DNA of 64,000 nt from Silurus meridionalis. Taxonomy: Eukaryota; Chordata; Actinopteri; Siluriformes; Siluridae. The stretch covers positions 10,566,108 through 10,630,107 of the forward strand of contig NC_060886.1 of NCBI RefSeq assembly GCF_014805685.1, given 5' to 3'. Shown in pieces: positions 1-11,716 of the stretch; the stretch's first letter is position 1; each line of letters begins with the position of its first letter. Made by a program: the position numbers and the translations under genes. The notes under the pieces were generated by a model that searched no databases, was not told the origin of the DNA, and saw only the letters and a program-made list of their open reading frames with translations.

Positions 1-383
1 CTCACAGCACGGCTGTAGTTATTTCTTTGACTTGTGGCTAGAGCACTGCACATGCTTTCAATCATCATACAAGCTAGATAGTCAAGGTTGAAGAATGATG
101 TAGAAAAGCACTTGCAGAGGGGACAGCTGTCATGTTGGTCACTAATGTCCATGAGTAATGGCTCACGCCTGTTGAATGCTTAGTTGCGCTTATGTAATAA
201 CATTTACTCTAGAGGTCTGAGTCAAAGGCACAAAAATTCACCTTTAATTTGAGGTATTATGCCTTAATCTTAGATCTGTGAGAAACATCAGCAAAAAAAA
301 AAATCACAGATCAAATGAAAATAACTTTCAACATACCCACAATTGTTTGTTTGCATTAGCAATTGATAAGCTGCAATTGGCTC

Positions 384-418
<35 letters not shown>

Positions 419-528
419 CGTCCTATGAATTAGTTATATATTGTTTAATGTACTAATCAATGCCAGAATGATGGATTTACAGTTAGTTTGACCCCAGTGA
501 AAGTATTGAGGACAAAGTGAGCTCTTGC

Positions 529-589
<61 letters not shown>

Positions 590-1104
590 TCAAAGACAAA
601 TGTTTGTGTCACAAACCTTTTTTCTTCTCAGCTTAGAGATGTAACAGCTGTAGTGTCTCTGTCTAAAAAGTACCAGTGATGCGTCCAGAAAAAAAATCAA
701 TTTAGTAATCCTGTCTCTTACACAACCAGCACTGATTCGTGATGAAATGAAAGTGAGAAAGCATCCATTTGTGAAATGACAGCGACTAATAAATTACATC
801 TATAGGTAATCAATCATTATTAATGTAATCCAGTGATTTGATTTATACACAGCGGGCTACTTGGTCCCATGTGACTGTGGGAATACTGCAGATTCACTAG
901 CACGCATTATTCATCCAAACAAATGACAGTCAACTTAAAGGTGGTGGAGGAGCTAGCACAGCAGTCTTTAATAACGAAGCATTAGTGTACATCTGGAAAA
1001 GTGTCCATAGTTAATGATCATACCAGTCATGTTCTTCGATTTATTTACACTAATATTTTAATGCTCCTGTCTGGACAAGAGATCAACACAGGCATCTAAA
1101 TTTG
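1..1104. other. Non-coding stretch with two microsatellites
   Basis: No gene is recognisable. It holds an interrupted (GT)n at about 381-418 and a clean (CA)29 at 531-588. The rest is AT-rich single-copy-looking sequence without long open frames. Confidence 0.6.
531..588. repeat. (CA)29 microsatellite
   Basis: Uninterrupted CA dinucleotide run of 58 bases, read directly from the sequence. Confidence 0.97.
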
Positions 1105-1650
1105 GTCTCTCATAGAGAAAGCGTATGACAGGGTGCCAAGAGAGGAGTTGTGGTATTGTATAAGGAAGTCCGGTGTGTCAGAGAAGTATGTGAGGGTGGT
1201 GCAGGACATGTTTGAGGACAGTATGACAGCAGTGACAGCAGTGACATGTGTAGTAGGAACGACAGACTGGTTCAAGGTGGAGGTGGGACTGCATCAAGGA
1301 TTGGCTCTGAGCCCTTTCCTGTTCGCAGTGATGGACAGGTTGAAAGACGCGGTCTGGCAGAAGTCTCTCCATGGACTATGATGTTTGCGGATGATATTGT
1401 GATTTGTGGTGAGAGTAGGGAGCAGTTTAAGAAGAGCCTGGAAAGGCAGAGGTACGTGCTGGAGAGAAGGAGAATGAAAGTCAGTAGGAGTAAGACAGAG
1501 TACATGTGTGTGAATGTGAGGGAGGTGGTGAAGGTGGAGGAGTTTACGTACCTGGTGAAGGACAATGTGATTTGTAGAGGACAGAGTAGTATGAAGATAG
1601 ATGATCCACTGGGTGACCTCTAATGGGAGCAGCTAAAAGAAGAAGAATAA
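1105..1650 (+). mobile_element. RTE-clade LINE fragment, internally deleted
   Basis: Remnant of a non-LTR retrotransposon reverse transcriptase. The translation from about 1112 reads IEKAYDRVPREELWY, then a VEVGLHQG-type motif, and after a one-base frame change near 1365 the polymerase motif MMFADDIVICGESREQ at about 1378-1425, followed by KVSRSKTEYMCVN. This order and wording match the RTE/BovB-like LINEs of fish. The sequence then jumps from the VEEFTYL segment (about 1540) to the very 3' end (DDPLGDL, about 1600-1623, then GGGAGCAGCTAAAAGAAGAAG). About 400 bases present in the copy at 3643-4613 are therefore missing. It is 5'-truncated, frameshifted and dead. I found no convincing target-site duplication. 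Confidence 0.85.
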
Positions 1651-3197
1651 GATATCAGCATGTTAAAAAAGCTTGAGCCATCTGCCAAGTGAAGTCGTTG
1701 GTTAATAATCTAACAAACCATAGTTCTGAAATTTTTTTTTAAAAATGGTATGCAAATTATACAGTAAAAAAAAAATGAAAACGTAGCAATCACTATAAAA
1801 CTGTTACAGCATGAAACTGATTTTTAAATCCATGATATAATCTATTCCTTTTTTCCATTCAGTATGTTTTTAAATCAAAAATAAATTTTTCTTAAGTTTT
1901 AAGATGCATTAGCTAAGGTAATAGCAAAGCTTTAAATTCATAATTGCATCGGCTATTTATTTATGCTTGTTGTCATGGCAACAATCCAAAATGTACTTAA
2001 ATAATAGCGTCTACGCTACAGGTGTATGAATATAATGAATTGATGCACACATCACAGCCAATCAGCAACAGCATATTTGTTCTCAAAGTCCCAGTTTTTT
2101 GCTCAGTTGAAAATCGCAGGTGCCTCAGAGTTACTGTATATTGACATTGTTGCATTGCCTGTTTAACAGCTTTTATTGCATTCTAATCGGTTTACAAAGT
2201 TGGTTGCACTCTGTGAGATTTTATACTACAAATTAAAGGAAAGAGAATAGGAGATGCCCAACTACACACTATATTATATAGTGGACACTATATTGATTTT
2301 GGCTTTACTATGGTATCTTATTTTTACTTCAAAAACACAATGCAGGGTTTGTGGTGAAATGTATACGTGTTAGATTGCAGTTTGTTTACAGAGAAACTCT
2401 CTGCTGTCATAAGGGGAAGGGAAATCTGTTTGAAGTAATCTATGAGCTTCCTTTTAAATTGATCACAGCAGTATCCATTTTCCCTGTGCGGGCAACACTG
2501 GACCTGTCCAAAAAGACAGTCATCAGGAGAACATGATCTCTTCTGGGGGTGCAAATGGCTTCTTTTGTGTGCCAAAGTCTTGCAGATCTCTTCAAATGAC
2601 CTCATCCCTTGCCCTTCAGCACATGGAAGAGGCAGAAATATCAAGTAAAAAAGACACTTCCTTATCTTTCAGAAACCAAATAGTCTGATGACACTGACAA
2701 AAAAAAGGATGGTAGCAGGAAGAGCGCATATCATTCTCAGGCAGCCAAATTACCTCGCCTCTGAGCTCAGAGGGGGAAAGAAGCACAAAAAATTGCCAGA
2801 GCTTGGAGTGCCTGACACGCTAGATCAATGTCGGGGTGATGTGTGGATATTACGGATCAGAGGCGCTGTAATAGAACGAGCATTGACAACGGGGATGCAT
2901 CTCTGGTGGTACGCCAGCAAACACTGAATCAGAAAACAAAAAAAAGCAAGAATCATCACTTCATGACTCACGATGACTGATAGAGAGAAAAATGAGAGAG
3001 AAAAATGCTATCAGCACTAACTAATTCCTTACACTTTGGATTTTGTCTCTATTACCATACATTGTATGCTTGATAGCGATTATATTTTTTATTATCTTTA
3101 TTGCTGTATAGTTTTAAAGCAGCCTAATTTTTATTTAAAAAAACATGGACGAGTACAGACATAGTGTTGATTTCTGGGATGTATCAGGTTTAATAAG
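1651..3197. other. AT-rich non-coding stretch, nothing recognised
   Basis: Contains only short chance open frames on both strands (for example 2324-2644 minus and 2688-2927 plus) with no recognisable domain. I see no repeat family I can name. Confidence 0.5.
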
Positions 3198-3432
3198 ACA
3201 CTATATGGACAAAAGGTAGTGGAACAACTGACTTTTTCAACCATACGTGCTTCTTCCCTAAAATGTTACTATAGAATTGAAGGCACACAATTGTATAGGA
3301 TGTCCATGAATATGGTAAAAGTACAAATATGCCCATCATTTGAAATAGGAGACCAAACATGTTCCAGTATGACAATGCCCTTGTGCACAAATCCAGCGCT
3401 CAGAGGTCACCGAATCAGAAAAAAGTACGGCA
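3198..3432. mobile_element. Tc1/mariner-type short element, 5' part
   Basis: Begins CACTATATGGACAAAAG, the terminal motif shared with the copies at 13037 and 23179. It continues with the same internal words (CTTCCCTAAA.TGTTAC, GGCACACAATTGTATAGGATG, GTTCCAGTATGACAATGCCC). The homology stops near 3432, so the other terminus is missing. It is non-coding. Confidence 0.7.
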
Positions 3433-3628
3433 TTGAATTATACAATTAAGTGGATAGTTTTTCATTGTAGTTTGAAAGTCAAGTTTAATTGAACTATAAC
3501 TTTGAATCTAAAACTGTATTAGTTAAGCAGATTGCATAGTATTGTTTTTATTTATTTATTTGTTTACTTTTAAATATTATAACATCATAAATGAGAGTAA
3601 CCATGACAACTTTAATTTTAATATAATG

Positions 3629-3642
3629 TTCAGAATAATGTA
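3629..3642. repeat. Target-site duplication, left copy (RTE copy 2)
   Basis: TTCAGAATAATGTA is repeated exactly at 4614-4627, on the far side of the RTE fragment. This is the footprint expected of target-primed reverse transcription. Confidence 0.85.
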
Positions 3643-4613
3643 TGTTATTGTATGACGAAGCCTGGTGTGTCAAAGCAGTATGTGAGGGTGGTGCATCACA
3701 TGTATAAGGACAATGGGACAGCGGGTTGGACTGCATCAAGGATCGGGTCTGAGCCCTTTCCTGTTTACAGTGGTGATGGACAGGGTGACGGATGAGGTCA
3801 GACAGTAATCTCTGTGGACTATGATGTTTGCGGATGATATTGTTATTTGTGGTGAGAGTAGGGAGCAGGTGGAGAATAGCCTGGAGAGGTGGAGGTACGT
3901 GCTGAAGAGAAGGGGAATGAAAGTCAGTAGGAGTAAGACAGAGGACATGTGTGTGAATTAGAGGGAGGGCAGTGGAGTGGTGCGGTTGCAGGAAGAAGAG
4001 GTGGTGAAGGTACCTGGGGTCAACAGTGCAAAGTAATGGAGAGTGTGTTAGAGAAGTAAAGAAAAGAGTGCAGGCAGGGTGGAGTGGGTGGAGAGAGTGA
4101 CAGAAGTGATTTGTGACAGTAGGGTATCTGCCAGAGTGAAAGGAAAAGTTTATAGGACTGTGGTGAGACCTGCGATGATGATGTATGGATTAGAGACAGT
4201 GGCATTTAGTAAAAGACAGGAGGTGGAGCTGGAGGTAGTAAAGCTGAAGATGCTGAGGTTTTCGTTGGGAGTGACGAGGATGGACAGGAATAGAAATAAG
4301 TTTATTAGAGGGACAGCGCATGTGGGATGTTTTGGAGACAAGGTGAGGGAGGCAAAATTGAGATGTTTTAGACATGTGCAGAGGAGGGACATAGGGTATA
4401 TCGGTAGGAGAATACTGAGGATGGAGTTGCCAGGAAGGAGGAAAAGAGGAAGGCCAAGGAGGAGATTTATAGATGTGGTCAGGGAAAGACATGCAAGTAG
4501 TTGGTTTGAAAGAGGCAGACGTAGCGGACAGAGGGCTATGAAGGAGGATGATCCGCTGTGACGACCCCTAATGGGAGAAGCCGAAAGAAGAAAAGAAGAA
4601 AAAGAAGAAGACT
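3643..4613 (+). mobile_element. RTE-clade LINE, 5'-truncated, with 14-bp duplication
   Basis: Second RTE copy, covering the 3' roughly 970 bases of the element. It starts inside the reverse transcriptase (region matching KPGVSKQYVRVVH), has the FADDIVICGESREQ polymerase motif near 3830, and continues through the thumb/C-terminal region into one clean open frame at 4079-4561. That frame includes the words VYRTVVRPAM, MYGLET, LKMLRFSLGVTR, IRGTAHVG and ELPGRRKRGRPRRR. It ends with CCCCTAATGGGAGAAGCCGAAAG and an AAGAAG-rich tail. The first part has internal small deletions and stops, so it cannot make a full protein. Exact 14-bp direct repeats flank it. Confidence 0.92.
4079..4561 (+). pseudogene. 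RTE LINE reverse-transcriptase C-terminal fragment
   Basis: An open frame of 160 codons inside RTE copy 2. It is the C-terminal part of the LINE polyprotein downstream of the reverse-transcriptase palm. Recognisable segments are KGKVYRTVVRPAM (about residues 21-33), RQEVELEVVKLKMLRFSLGVTR (in order, about 46-67), IRGTAHVG (about 76-83) and the basic ELPGRRKRGRPRRR stretch (about 115-128). It lacks the catalytic palm in frame and has no promoter of its own. I read it as a fossil that happens to have stayed open. Confidence 0.85.
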
Positions 4614-4627
4614 TTCAGAATAATGTA
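4614..4627. repeat. Target-site duplication, right copy (RTE copy 2)
   Basis: Exact 14-base match to 3629-3642, directly after the AAGAAG tail of the LINE. Confidence 0.85.
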
Positions 4628-4639
4628 CATCTATTTTTG

Positions 4640-6044
4640 GCCCACAGGTCTTAGTCAAGTTTGATTTTTGTTCCTTCATTTAAATAAGTTGGGCACCTTT
4701 GTTTAAATCATCAATATGTTCAGGTTGGCAGTTCTATATCAAATATTAAAGTGTCAATATTTTGTGTGAGCACCATTGTTATCTAGTACTGCCTTAATCC
4801 TCCTGGGCATGAAATTCATCAGAGCTGCACAGGTTGTTGCAGGGATCCTCTTCCACTCCTCCATAATGACATCATGAAGCTGCTGGATCATAGACACATG
4901 GTGCTTCTCCACCATCCGATTAAGGATGCCCCACAAATGCTAAATAGGGTTCCGGCAGTTTTGTCTTGGCAGTGTGTTTGGGGATTGTTCTAGTGTTGGA
5001 AAACTGCCACTCGGACCTGTTTCTGAAGATGAAGGCATCATGTTTTCCTTCAAAATGTCACAGTACATGTTGGAATCCGTGTTTTTCTCAATGAACCACA
5101 GCTCTCTAGTACCAGCAGCACTCATGCAGCCCCAAACAATGCCCCTGACAATGATGCTACCACCACCATGCTTGACTGTAGGCAAAACACATTTTTCTTG
5201 CTACTCCTCACCAGGATGTCACCACACATGCTGGACAACATCTAAACCAAACAAATGTATCTTAGTCTCATAAGACCACAGAACATGGTTCCAGTAATGC
5301 ATGCTCTTGGATAGGTTGTCTTCAGCAAACCTTCTTGTGAGCCAGTATTAGAAGAGGCTTGATTCTGGGACGACGGCCATGCAAACTGACTTTTTGCAGT
5401 ATCCGGCGTATGGTCTGAGAACTGACAAGTGGACCTTCTGCTTCCGCAACCTCTAAAGCAATGCTGGCAACAATTCTTTGATCGACCCTTGCAAGTGGAA
5501 CCCGTCTGTTCTGACTGAAAACCTGTATGACTCTCTCCACTGTACTTTAAATCAGTTTTAGGATGTTACAGATCTTCTTATAGCCTAGGCCGCTTTTGTG
5601 GAGAACAATAATTCTAATTCTTAAATCCTCAGAGAGTTGTTTGCCATGAGGTGTTGAACATCCAGTGGTCAGTATAAGAGAATTGTACTTAAAGCATTAC
5701 ATTTTAACTGTTCTAATACAAGATACACAAATGTGTATGGTCCTGATAAGCAGACAAAAACATGAACCTGATGAATAGGCCATGCCGCGTTGCATAGTTG
5801 TGATGTACAGCTGTTATCACTTAGGGTGTACTCACTTTTGATGGCAGCTATTTTGACAGTAATGGCTGTATGTTGAGTTATTTTCAGAGGACAGTAAATC
5901 TGTATTGCTTATCAAGCTGCACATTGACGATGCTAAAATATATCCAAGTTTCATTTCTACTGTATAGTATTTTCCCTTGAGAAGATATACTAAAATGCTT
6001 GCTGAAATATGAGGGGTCTACTTACTTTTGTGAGATACAGTATA
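4640..6044 (-). mobile_element. Tc1-like DNA transposon, decayed
   Basis: Runs on the minus strand from a terminus near 6044 to about 4640. The minus-strand start reads ACTGTATCTCACAAAAGTAAG, the widespread fish Tc1 terminal repeat, beside TATA. An internal copy of the repeat (CAAAAGTGAGTACACCC, about 5825-5845) shows the IR/DR layout of terminal repeats with paired direct repeats. A transposase fossil lies at 4720-5647. The opposite terminal repeat is not visible, so that end is truncated, near where the RTE insertion now sits. Confidence 0.88.
4720..5647 (-). pseudogene. Tc1-like transposase pseudogene
   Basis: DDE-type cut-and-paste transposase, broken. In minus-strand order: a helix-turn-helix start (EDLRIRIIVLHKSGLGYKK, about 5560-5640); the second paired-like helix region (PLARVDQRIVASIALEVAEAE, about 5425-5490, then VSSQTIRRIL and GRRPRIKPLL); the WSxETK motif near 5262-5278; a VKHGGGSIIV and GCMSAAGTRELWFIE segment (about 5090-5180); and the C-terminus (LWGIL-like, EKHHVSMIQQLHDVIMEEWKRIPATT, MPRRIKAVLDNNGAHTK). 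The final stop is at 4720-4722. Several frame changes break it, and the first catalytic Asp (WSDETK in active relatives) reads Tyr, from codon TAT at 5270-5272 on the minus strand. Length is about 310 codons against about 340 usual. It is not functional. Confidence 0.88.
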
Positions 6045-6229
6045 TGTCCCGACGTGATGTTAGATATTATCTAGTATCGGCCCTGGTATAAAATCTCCTA
6101 ATGCAATTTATCGATCACCAAAATTTAGAGATTTTTCTTTTCTTTTAAAAGTTTAAACAGATAACTGCATGTGCTGGATTTAGCAATTGACTGAATGACA
6201 GAGAACATTGTCCGTGCATTTGGAGGCAC

Positions 6230-6230
6230 A

Positions 6231-6297
<67 letters not shown>

Positions 6298-6300
6298 ACA
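6230..6300. repeat. (CA)n microsatellite
   Basis: Roughly 35 CA units with one T substitution close to the right end. Confidence 0.96.
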
Positions 6301-9300
6301 TTTTTTACCCATACCTGATGACAGCTGTACACCAACATCTGTTTCTTTTTGACTGTTATTCTGTTCTATAAATAATAGATACAGAATTTTTCATGGCTGT
6401 TTATTTGGTTATTAGTAGTACAGTGTCCAATCAAACAATTAATTAGCAATACAAAATTCAATCAATGATTAGGCCAAAATCAATAATTACTATTTGATTA
6501 GATAGTTAGATCAGTTACTAAATTCTACTCTGTTGTCACTAGTGACAATTCTTAAAAAATGTGTTACGTGTATGTATTTTAGATTGACAGACCCTCCCGT
6601 ATTTATTTATTTATATTGTAATGTATATTTTGAACACTATGGTCCACCCTGGTGTATTTATTCCTGTGATTCAGTATGATAAGACTCTTGTTATGGAATC
6701 AAATCACTTACTTGAAGGATGTTAGCCATTTTATTTTTAGCTTATCACAACCACATGGGGTGTGATATATGGAACAGTAGCATTCAAAATGACTCTCCTG
6801 TACACCACATATATTGACATAAAACAAGCTCACTCTGAGATCATACATTTTACCAAATAAAATTGAACTGAACCTGCAACCCCCAACAAATGTTTTTTTT
6901 TATTAAGCCAATTATTTTAAATTGAAAGGATGACCCTAATTCTGTATAAATAAACAAATTATTAGAAGATTTGCCCAATCATTCTTTACATCACATACAT
7001 CATTTCTGTAAACATTTATATCATTTAGTAGAATGACTTACATAGGAATTATACACAAGAGTACTCATTTAAATAGGCATTATTATGCTAACAAAAATGA
7101 CAATTCATTTTATGGCTTGATGTACTGTATCAGTAGTGGTTTTCTGTGATAACTTCTTGAAAATAGCCAGCTGCAGTTTTTCATGAGCTGCTGCACAAAG
7201 TGTAAAATTTTTTTTTATATATATTGCACATGCCTGTGATAGACTGCAAAGAGAAGCAAAGAGAGAAGGAAAGAAAGACAGAATGTTGCCTTAAAGCCAA
7301 AGGTGTCTATCACTTCAAAATTAGGATTAAAGCTCTCGACCTTCTGAATACAAGACGAAAGTTTTTCCAAAAGTTTTAGTTACTTTTAGAACTACGTTGA
7401 GTTTAGTTTTTTTAAATTTGCCATTGAACATCTTCATCAGTTTTGAAATTGTGTGCCATCAACTTAGAAGGGAAATCTATCTATCCACTGCATACAACTG
7501 GTATTTTACACAAAAGTAAAAGTAAGAGCACATTAAATGGAAAACAATATCTGCATATAAGTTCCCTCAAAACTTTTACCCAAATTGATCACCAACAAAC
7601 ACACTATAAAAGTCTAATTATAAGTCTAATTTCTTATTTTATCTGTTGCGCTTTTCAATATATAATAAGTTAATAAGAAATGTGCTAGTGCTCATGCTAA
7701 AACCAGCTATACATGCAAATTACTAGATACTTTAGGTTTTAACAAACCTTGACTTTGTATTTATGTTCAAAAACTTAAGCTCTTTTACTCTTTACTTTTA
7801 CTCTAAAAATTAAGCATATTTTTTATTCTTTGCCAGTTCATTGATGCATGCTTGAAACTTAAAGTTTGACTTTGGCTTGCAGGCTGAAATAACAGCCATC
7901 AGTGAAGCATTAAGACCTGATCATTACCCAGTGAGCATTTGATTAAAGCGAATGAGAAAGAGGTACTTTTGGTGATGATTACTCAGTCCAAGTATTTAAA
8001 TAAACATCAGACATTTTAATATTAGTACAATATGTAAGTGCAACAAAAATAAAATAGGTAAATAATGGCAGGTTTACCTTATGTTAAATTGATGTACATT
8101 TACAAATGCAATTAATTGTATTAACATGTTCATTATATCAATATAAAAATGCTACATACAGCCATAATCACCTTTTACACAATATTCTGTTTTTCTGAAT
8201 GTGTTGGCTCCTGCTGTTTTAGCTGTGTCCTGGGTGTAATTTGTTCCTCTTTATTGGTTAATCATGTGGTTGCTAGTGTGGTATAAATCTTTTGAAAGAT
8301 TTGAACCATACAAAAGTTCCTCAATTGTTCCAAGACTGCTGTGAAATGCTATATATAGGTATACTACAAAAAAAGTATTGTTTTGCTGTGGGAGACTAGA
8401 TAGACACTAATAACATTCTTCACTGTAAAACGAGAATATGCTTTCTTTCTTTCTTTTTTTCAGTTCTGGCTTCGCCTTTTTGCCCAAGAACTAAATTAAG
8501 TTTGTGTGCATAACAATTCACGTATAATGCCTTCGGGTGGATGATGCGAAATTATAGACCACCTGCTGCTCCAGTCATAATATTCACCCTCCGTTAAAAG
8601 CACTTGAGTCAGCTGCTCCTTTATTTTAAGATAAGCTCAGAGTCGCTCTGAATTTTGGTCTTAAACAATACACAGTCCAGTCACTGTACTGTATTCTCAG
8701 TGACACTGGCTGAGCGCAACACTGGAACACTTAATTTTAGTATCTGTAAAACAGGAACAATTGACGATGTGTTGTGATGCTACAGAAATTGGCCAAATCG
8801 GTTAAGCAAGCTATCAAGTGAGAAATTTCCTGTTCTCTCTATATTCAGTCTGTACATTGCCTTAAAATAAATGACCTTGACATGCTAGAAGCTAGCAAGT
8901 TAATAGATAAATAACTTCTCATGCATTATAGACTCCAGTCTATAGACCTAATGCCTTCTATAGTGTTCAACATCGAAACAGTCAAACTTTCCACACATTT
9001 GTTCCAAAACCAAGCTACAAAATATGCATTTTATTTTTCTTTCATTATTTTGTTGTGGTACTCTCATGTTTATTTGATTACCTAATGCTACTTCAGGGTT
9101 CCTTTCAAATATAATTTAGCTAAGTCACTAGCTTGAACCCACTCACTATTTTTAAATTTTACTTTACACTTTCTACACATTTAACCCTTTGAACGAAAAA
9201 AAGAGACGAAGGGCTTTAAAAGAGGAAGGGAAGTTTGTGAGTATTTGTGAATGTGAGCATTAGCCATTTATCATTAGCTAGCTGGCATCATAATTTACAA

Positions 9301-10251
9301 TACGGTAATTTAGTGGTCCCTTTTTACAGACTTGATTTTTGTGAGCCAAATGTTTCATTTGGTGCACTGAAAGCTCTTCCCACTTCAATAATTCAGCATT
9401 TAAATAAAGACCCATCGTTAATGAAAAGAGATCTAGGGCTATTATCCCAATAGCTAAGGCAAATAGATGCCCCTGTTGGGCAATTGAGGGCTAAGGGCTT
9501 ATTTTTAAGTGCAAATAAGTAGCTTGCTTGCAATCCAGGGATTTAGCATGACAACTGGTATATGTTATATTATGTCAAATTCAAAGAAATTAAATGTTCA
9601 TAGCTGTTCATGAGGACACGCTACGATTTTCCAGCACTGTATATTCCCACTCGCTCTTATCCTAAAGAAAGTCCATCTGATGCTTTAGCACTAATAGCAC
9701 TATCATCTAACATGCACACATGTGGGAATATTATTTTCCCTAAGGTGCAATTTCCTTGGTTTCATCGTTTACTTTTGTCTCCTGTAATCAGTAGGTAACA
9801 TGCAATGCAAGCTGTGTGGAGTGCGTGTGTGGTCGTGGTGAAAATGCTGACTTGTGGCGAATGTTAGCCTGTGATGGATGGCTTTGTGTGTGGGGCACAA
9901 GCTCTTCTCTGCACGAGAATTCCTAGACTCCTCAGAGAAGCGATCCTCCATGCCTCTGTGGTGAACCTGTTGTGCGTTCCCAGCTGCACACTCCTTACTC
10001 TCTAGCACAATTGCTAATTGGCTCAGTAATTGTGTTCCACTTCGTATGCAAGCCCAGACTTGTTGGATGGGTCTCGGAAAAACAACAGAATTTTGTATTT
10101 ATTTAAAAACCTTAAATAAAACTTTGATTTATTGAAGTGAGAAGAATGACTTGGTACTCTAACAGTGCAAGCATTTTATTCCAGGACCCGGTTGACATCC
10201 CAGATAATTAATAGTTACTTGCTTTTCCAAGTTATGCATTAGTTAAAGATT

Positions 10252-10292
10252 TCATGATACCTCAGCTGTGGGAACCAGCTGAGGTATCATGA
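10252..10292. repeat. Perfect 17-bp inverted repeat with 7-nt loop
   Basis: TCATGATACCTCAGCTG (10252-10268) is followed by the loop TGGGAAC and its exact reverse complement (10276-10292). It contains the palindromes TCATGA and CAGCTG. No known family is recognised. Confidence 0.9.
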
Positions 10293-11101
10293 CTCTGCAG
10301 GTAACGTCATGATTAAATGAAAGGTTGCTTGTTGTGTGAACGCACCTGAGTCTTATCAACTTTTTAATGAATTATGTCCCTATAGTTGAGAGTTGAATAA
10401 ATAATGTATTTTGATTCAATTATGTCTTGGCTACATCACACAGTTGATGTGATATTGTTGAGTCACTAACACTGCAGTATGCAACCTCAACAGCACATAC
10501 TTGTTAACGTATCAGCCAGGGACGTTGTGTGGGTCTGGATGTACTTTCAAATTACATCGAGAAGGATGAGTGTAGATGGAGGAGAGGTTTTGATTGCACT
10601 GTACTTTGCACAGGCTTAGTTCGCTTTGGCATGATTATTGGTTTCCTTATATATAGTTATATGTTTTGTTTGTCTTTCTCTATCCTTGTGAAAACCTTCA
10701 ATTGACATTAATTATTATACAAATAAATAAACCTAAATCTAGTACTAACCTTAACCTGAGTAAACACAGAATATATACAATGGGTTTTTGAAATTTTTTA
10801 GGAAGTGTCCAAATAATGGCATTATTCTGGCCCCATAAACAATAAAAGGACATTTTTGACCCCCACTAACTCCACTGCTGTCAGTGATGCTGGCATTACA
10901 TGTTCAATTGTTTGGCTTGGTCCAGAGAATCAGCAAGTCATATTTAAAAAAGCTCAGAAAATTGTACTTCTTGGCAATTTCTGATTCCCCATAAACACTC
11001 ATCAATTGATCAGTAGGAGGACCAAAGAGGCCATAAACAATATACAAATATTACACTGATCGTATATGATAAAATGATCAGGTCATTGAGGAAAGTTGCA
11101 T

Positions 11102-11327
11102 AATTGCATTATGGACCACATGACATCACATGTTTTCCAGAAAAAAACTGACTGTAAGCACAAAGTTTCATTTACTACTGTTATGACACCCAATTGTTTT
11201 GCTGACTCAGGAGAATTGCATTATGGGTATTTTAGTGACATCAATAAAATAAAATAAATTTATTACAAAACTATCTTAAAATCAACGTGATACATTAAAA
11301 TGTTTAGCTCAACAAATTGCATTATGG
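11102..11327. repeat. Degenerate tandem units with AATTGCATTATGG
   Basis: The 13-mer occurs at 11102-11114, 11214-11226 and 11315-11327 (spacing 112 and 101). The first two are followed by similar text (TGACATCA about 10-15 bases later) and the second and third are preceded by related GCTCA/GACTCA text. I read this as an old tandem duplication. Confidence 0.55.
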
Positions 11328-11379
11328 TTATACTAATGATCTTATAAGCATGGGACATGGCAGCCATAAAGCAGCACTG

Positions 11380-11716
11380 CTCGATTGGTACCACCTTCTC
11401 TCAGAATGAGAGGTAAGTACAATTCAAGGCTCTTCTCTGTTCTGGCACCGAGGTGGTGGAATGAACTTCCCCTAGATGTCCGTACAGCAGAGTCCCTGAT
11501 TATCTTTAAGCGACGACTGAAGACCTACCTCTTCTAAAATACCTACATTAGCACTTTCCAAGTTTGTAGAATTCGAGTTATAGTTATATTGAGTTTGTAA
11601 TCTTGCGTACCAGTGTAGATTTATTCATTACTAGAGATTTAAAGCACGTTTGTACGTCGCTCTGGATAAGGGCGTCTGCTAAATGCCGCAAATGTAAATG
11701 TAAATGTAAATGTAAA
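11380..11716 (+). mobile_element. L2-clade LINE 3' end
   Basis: 3' fragment of a teleost L2 retrotransposon. It has the last codons of the reverse transcriptase, an untranslated region, and the hallmark tail CGTCGCTCTGGATAAGGGCG, TCTGCTAAATGCC and tandem TGTAAA units (about 11655-11716). This tail is the conserved 3' stem-loop that L2/UnaL2-type reverse transcriptases recognise. The element is 5'-truncated. Confidence 0.92.
11388..11537 (+). pseudogene. L2 reverse-transcriptase C-terminal remnant
   Basis: The frame ending in TAA at 11535-11537 reads SLRMRGKYNSRL, then FSVLAPRWWNELPLDVRTAE and SLIIFKRRLKTYLF. These are the well conserved final residues of fish L2 proteins. Only about 50 codons remain, without the catalytic domain, so it is a fossil. 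Confidence 0.88.

Larger units (their letters stand above)
6045..11379. other. 5.3 kb AT-rich non-coding stretch
   Basis: No gene recognised. It includes a (CA)n run at about 6230-6300 ending CATACACACA, a perfect 17-bp-stem hairpin at 10252-10292, and three degenerate tandem units sharing AATTGCATTATGG at 11102-11327. The part around 9180-9480 looks non-repetitive and contains several TAAT cores. It may be conserved regulatory DNA, which I cannot test here. Confidence 0.5.

Noticed and set aside
6001..6044. Stand-alone regulatory palindrome near TATACTGTATCTC
   Set aside because: It is the terminal repeat of the Tc1-like element, not a separate site.
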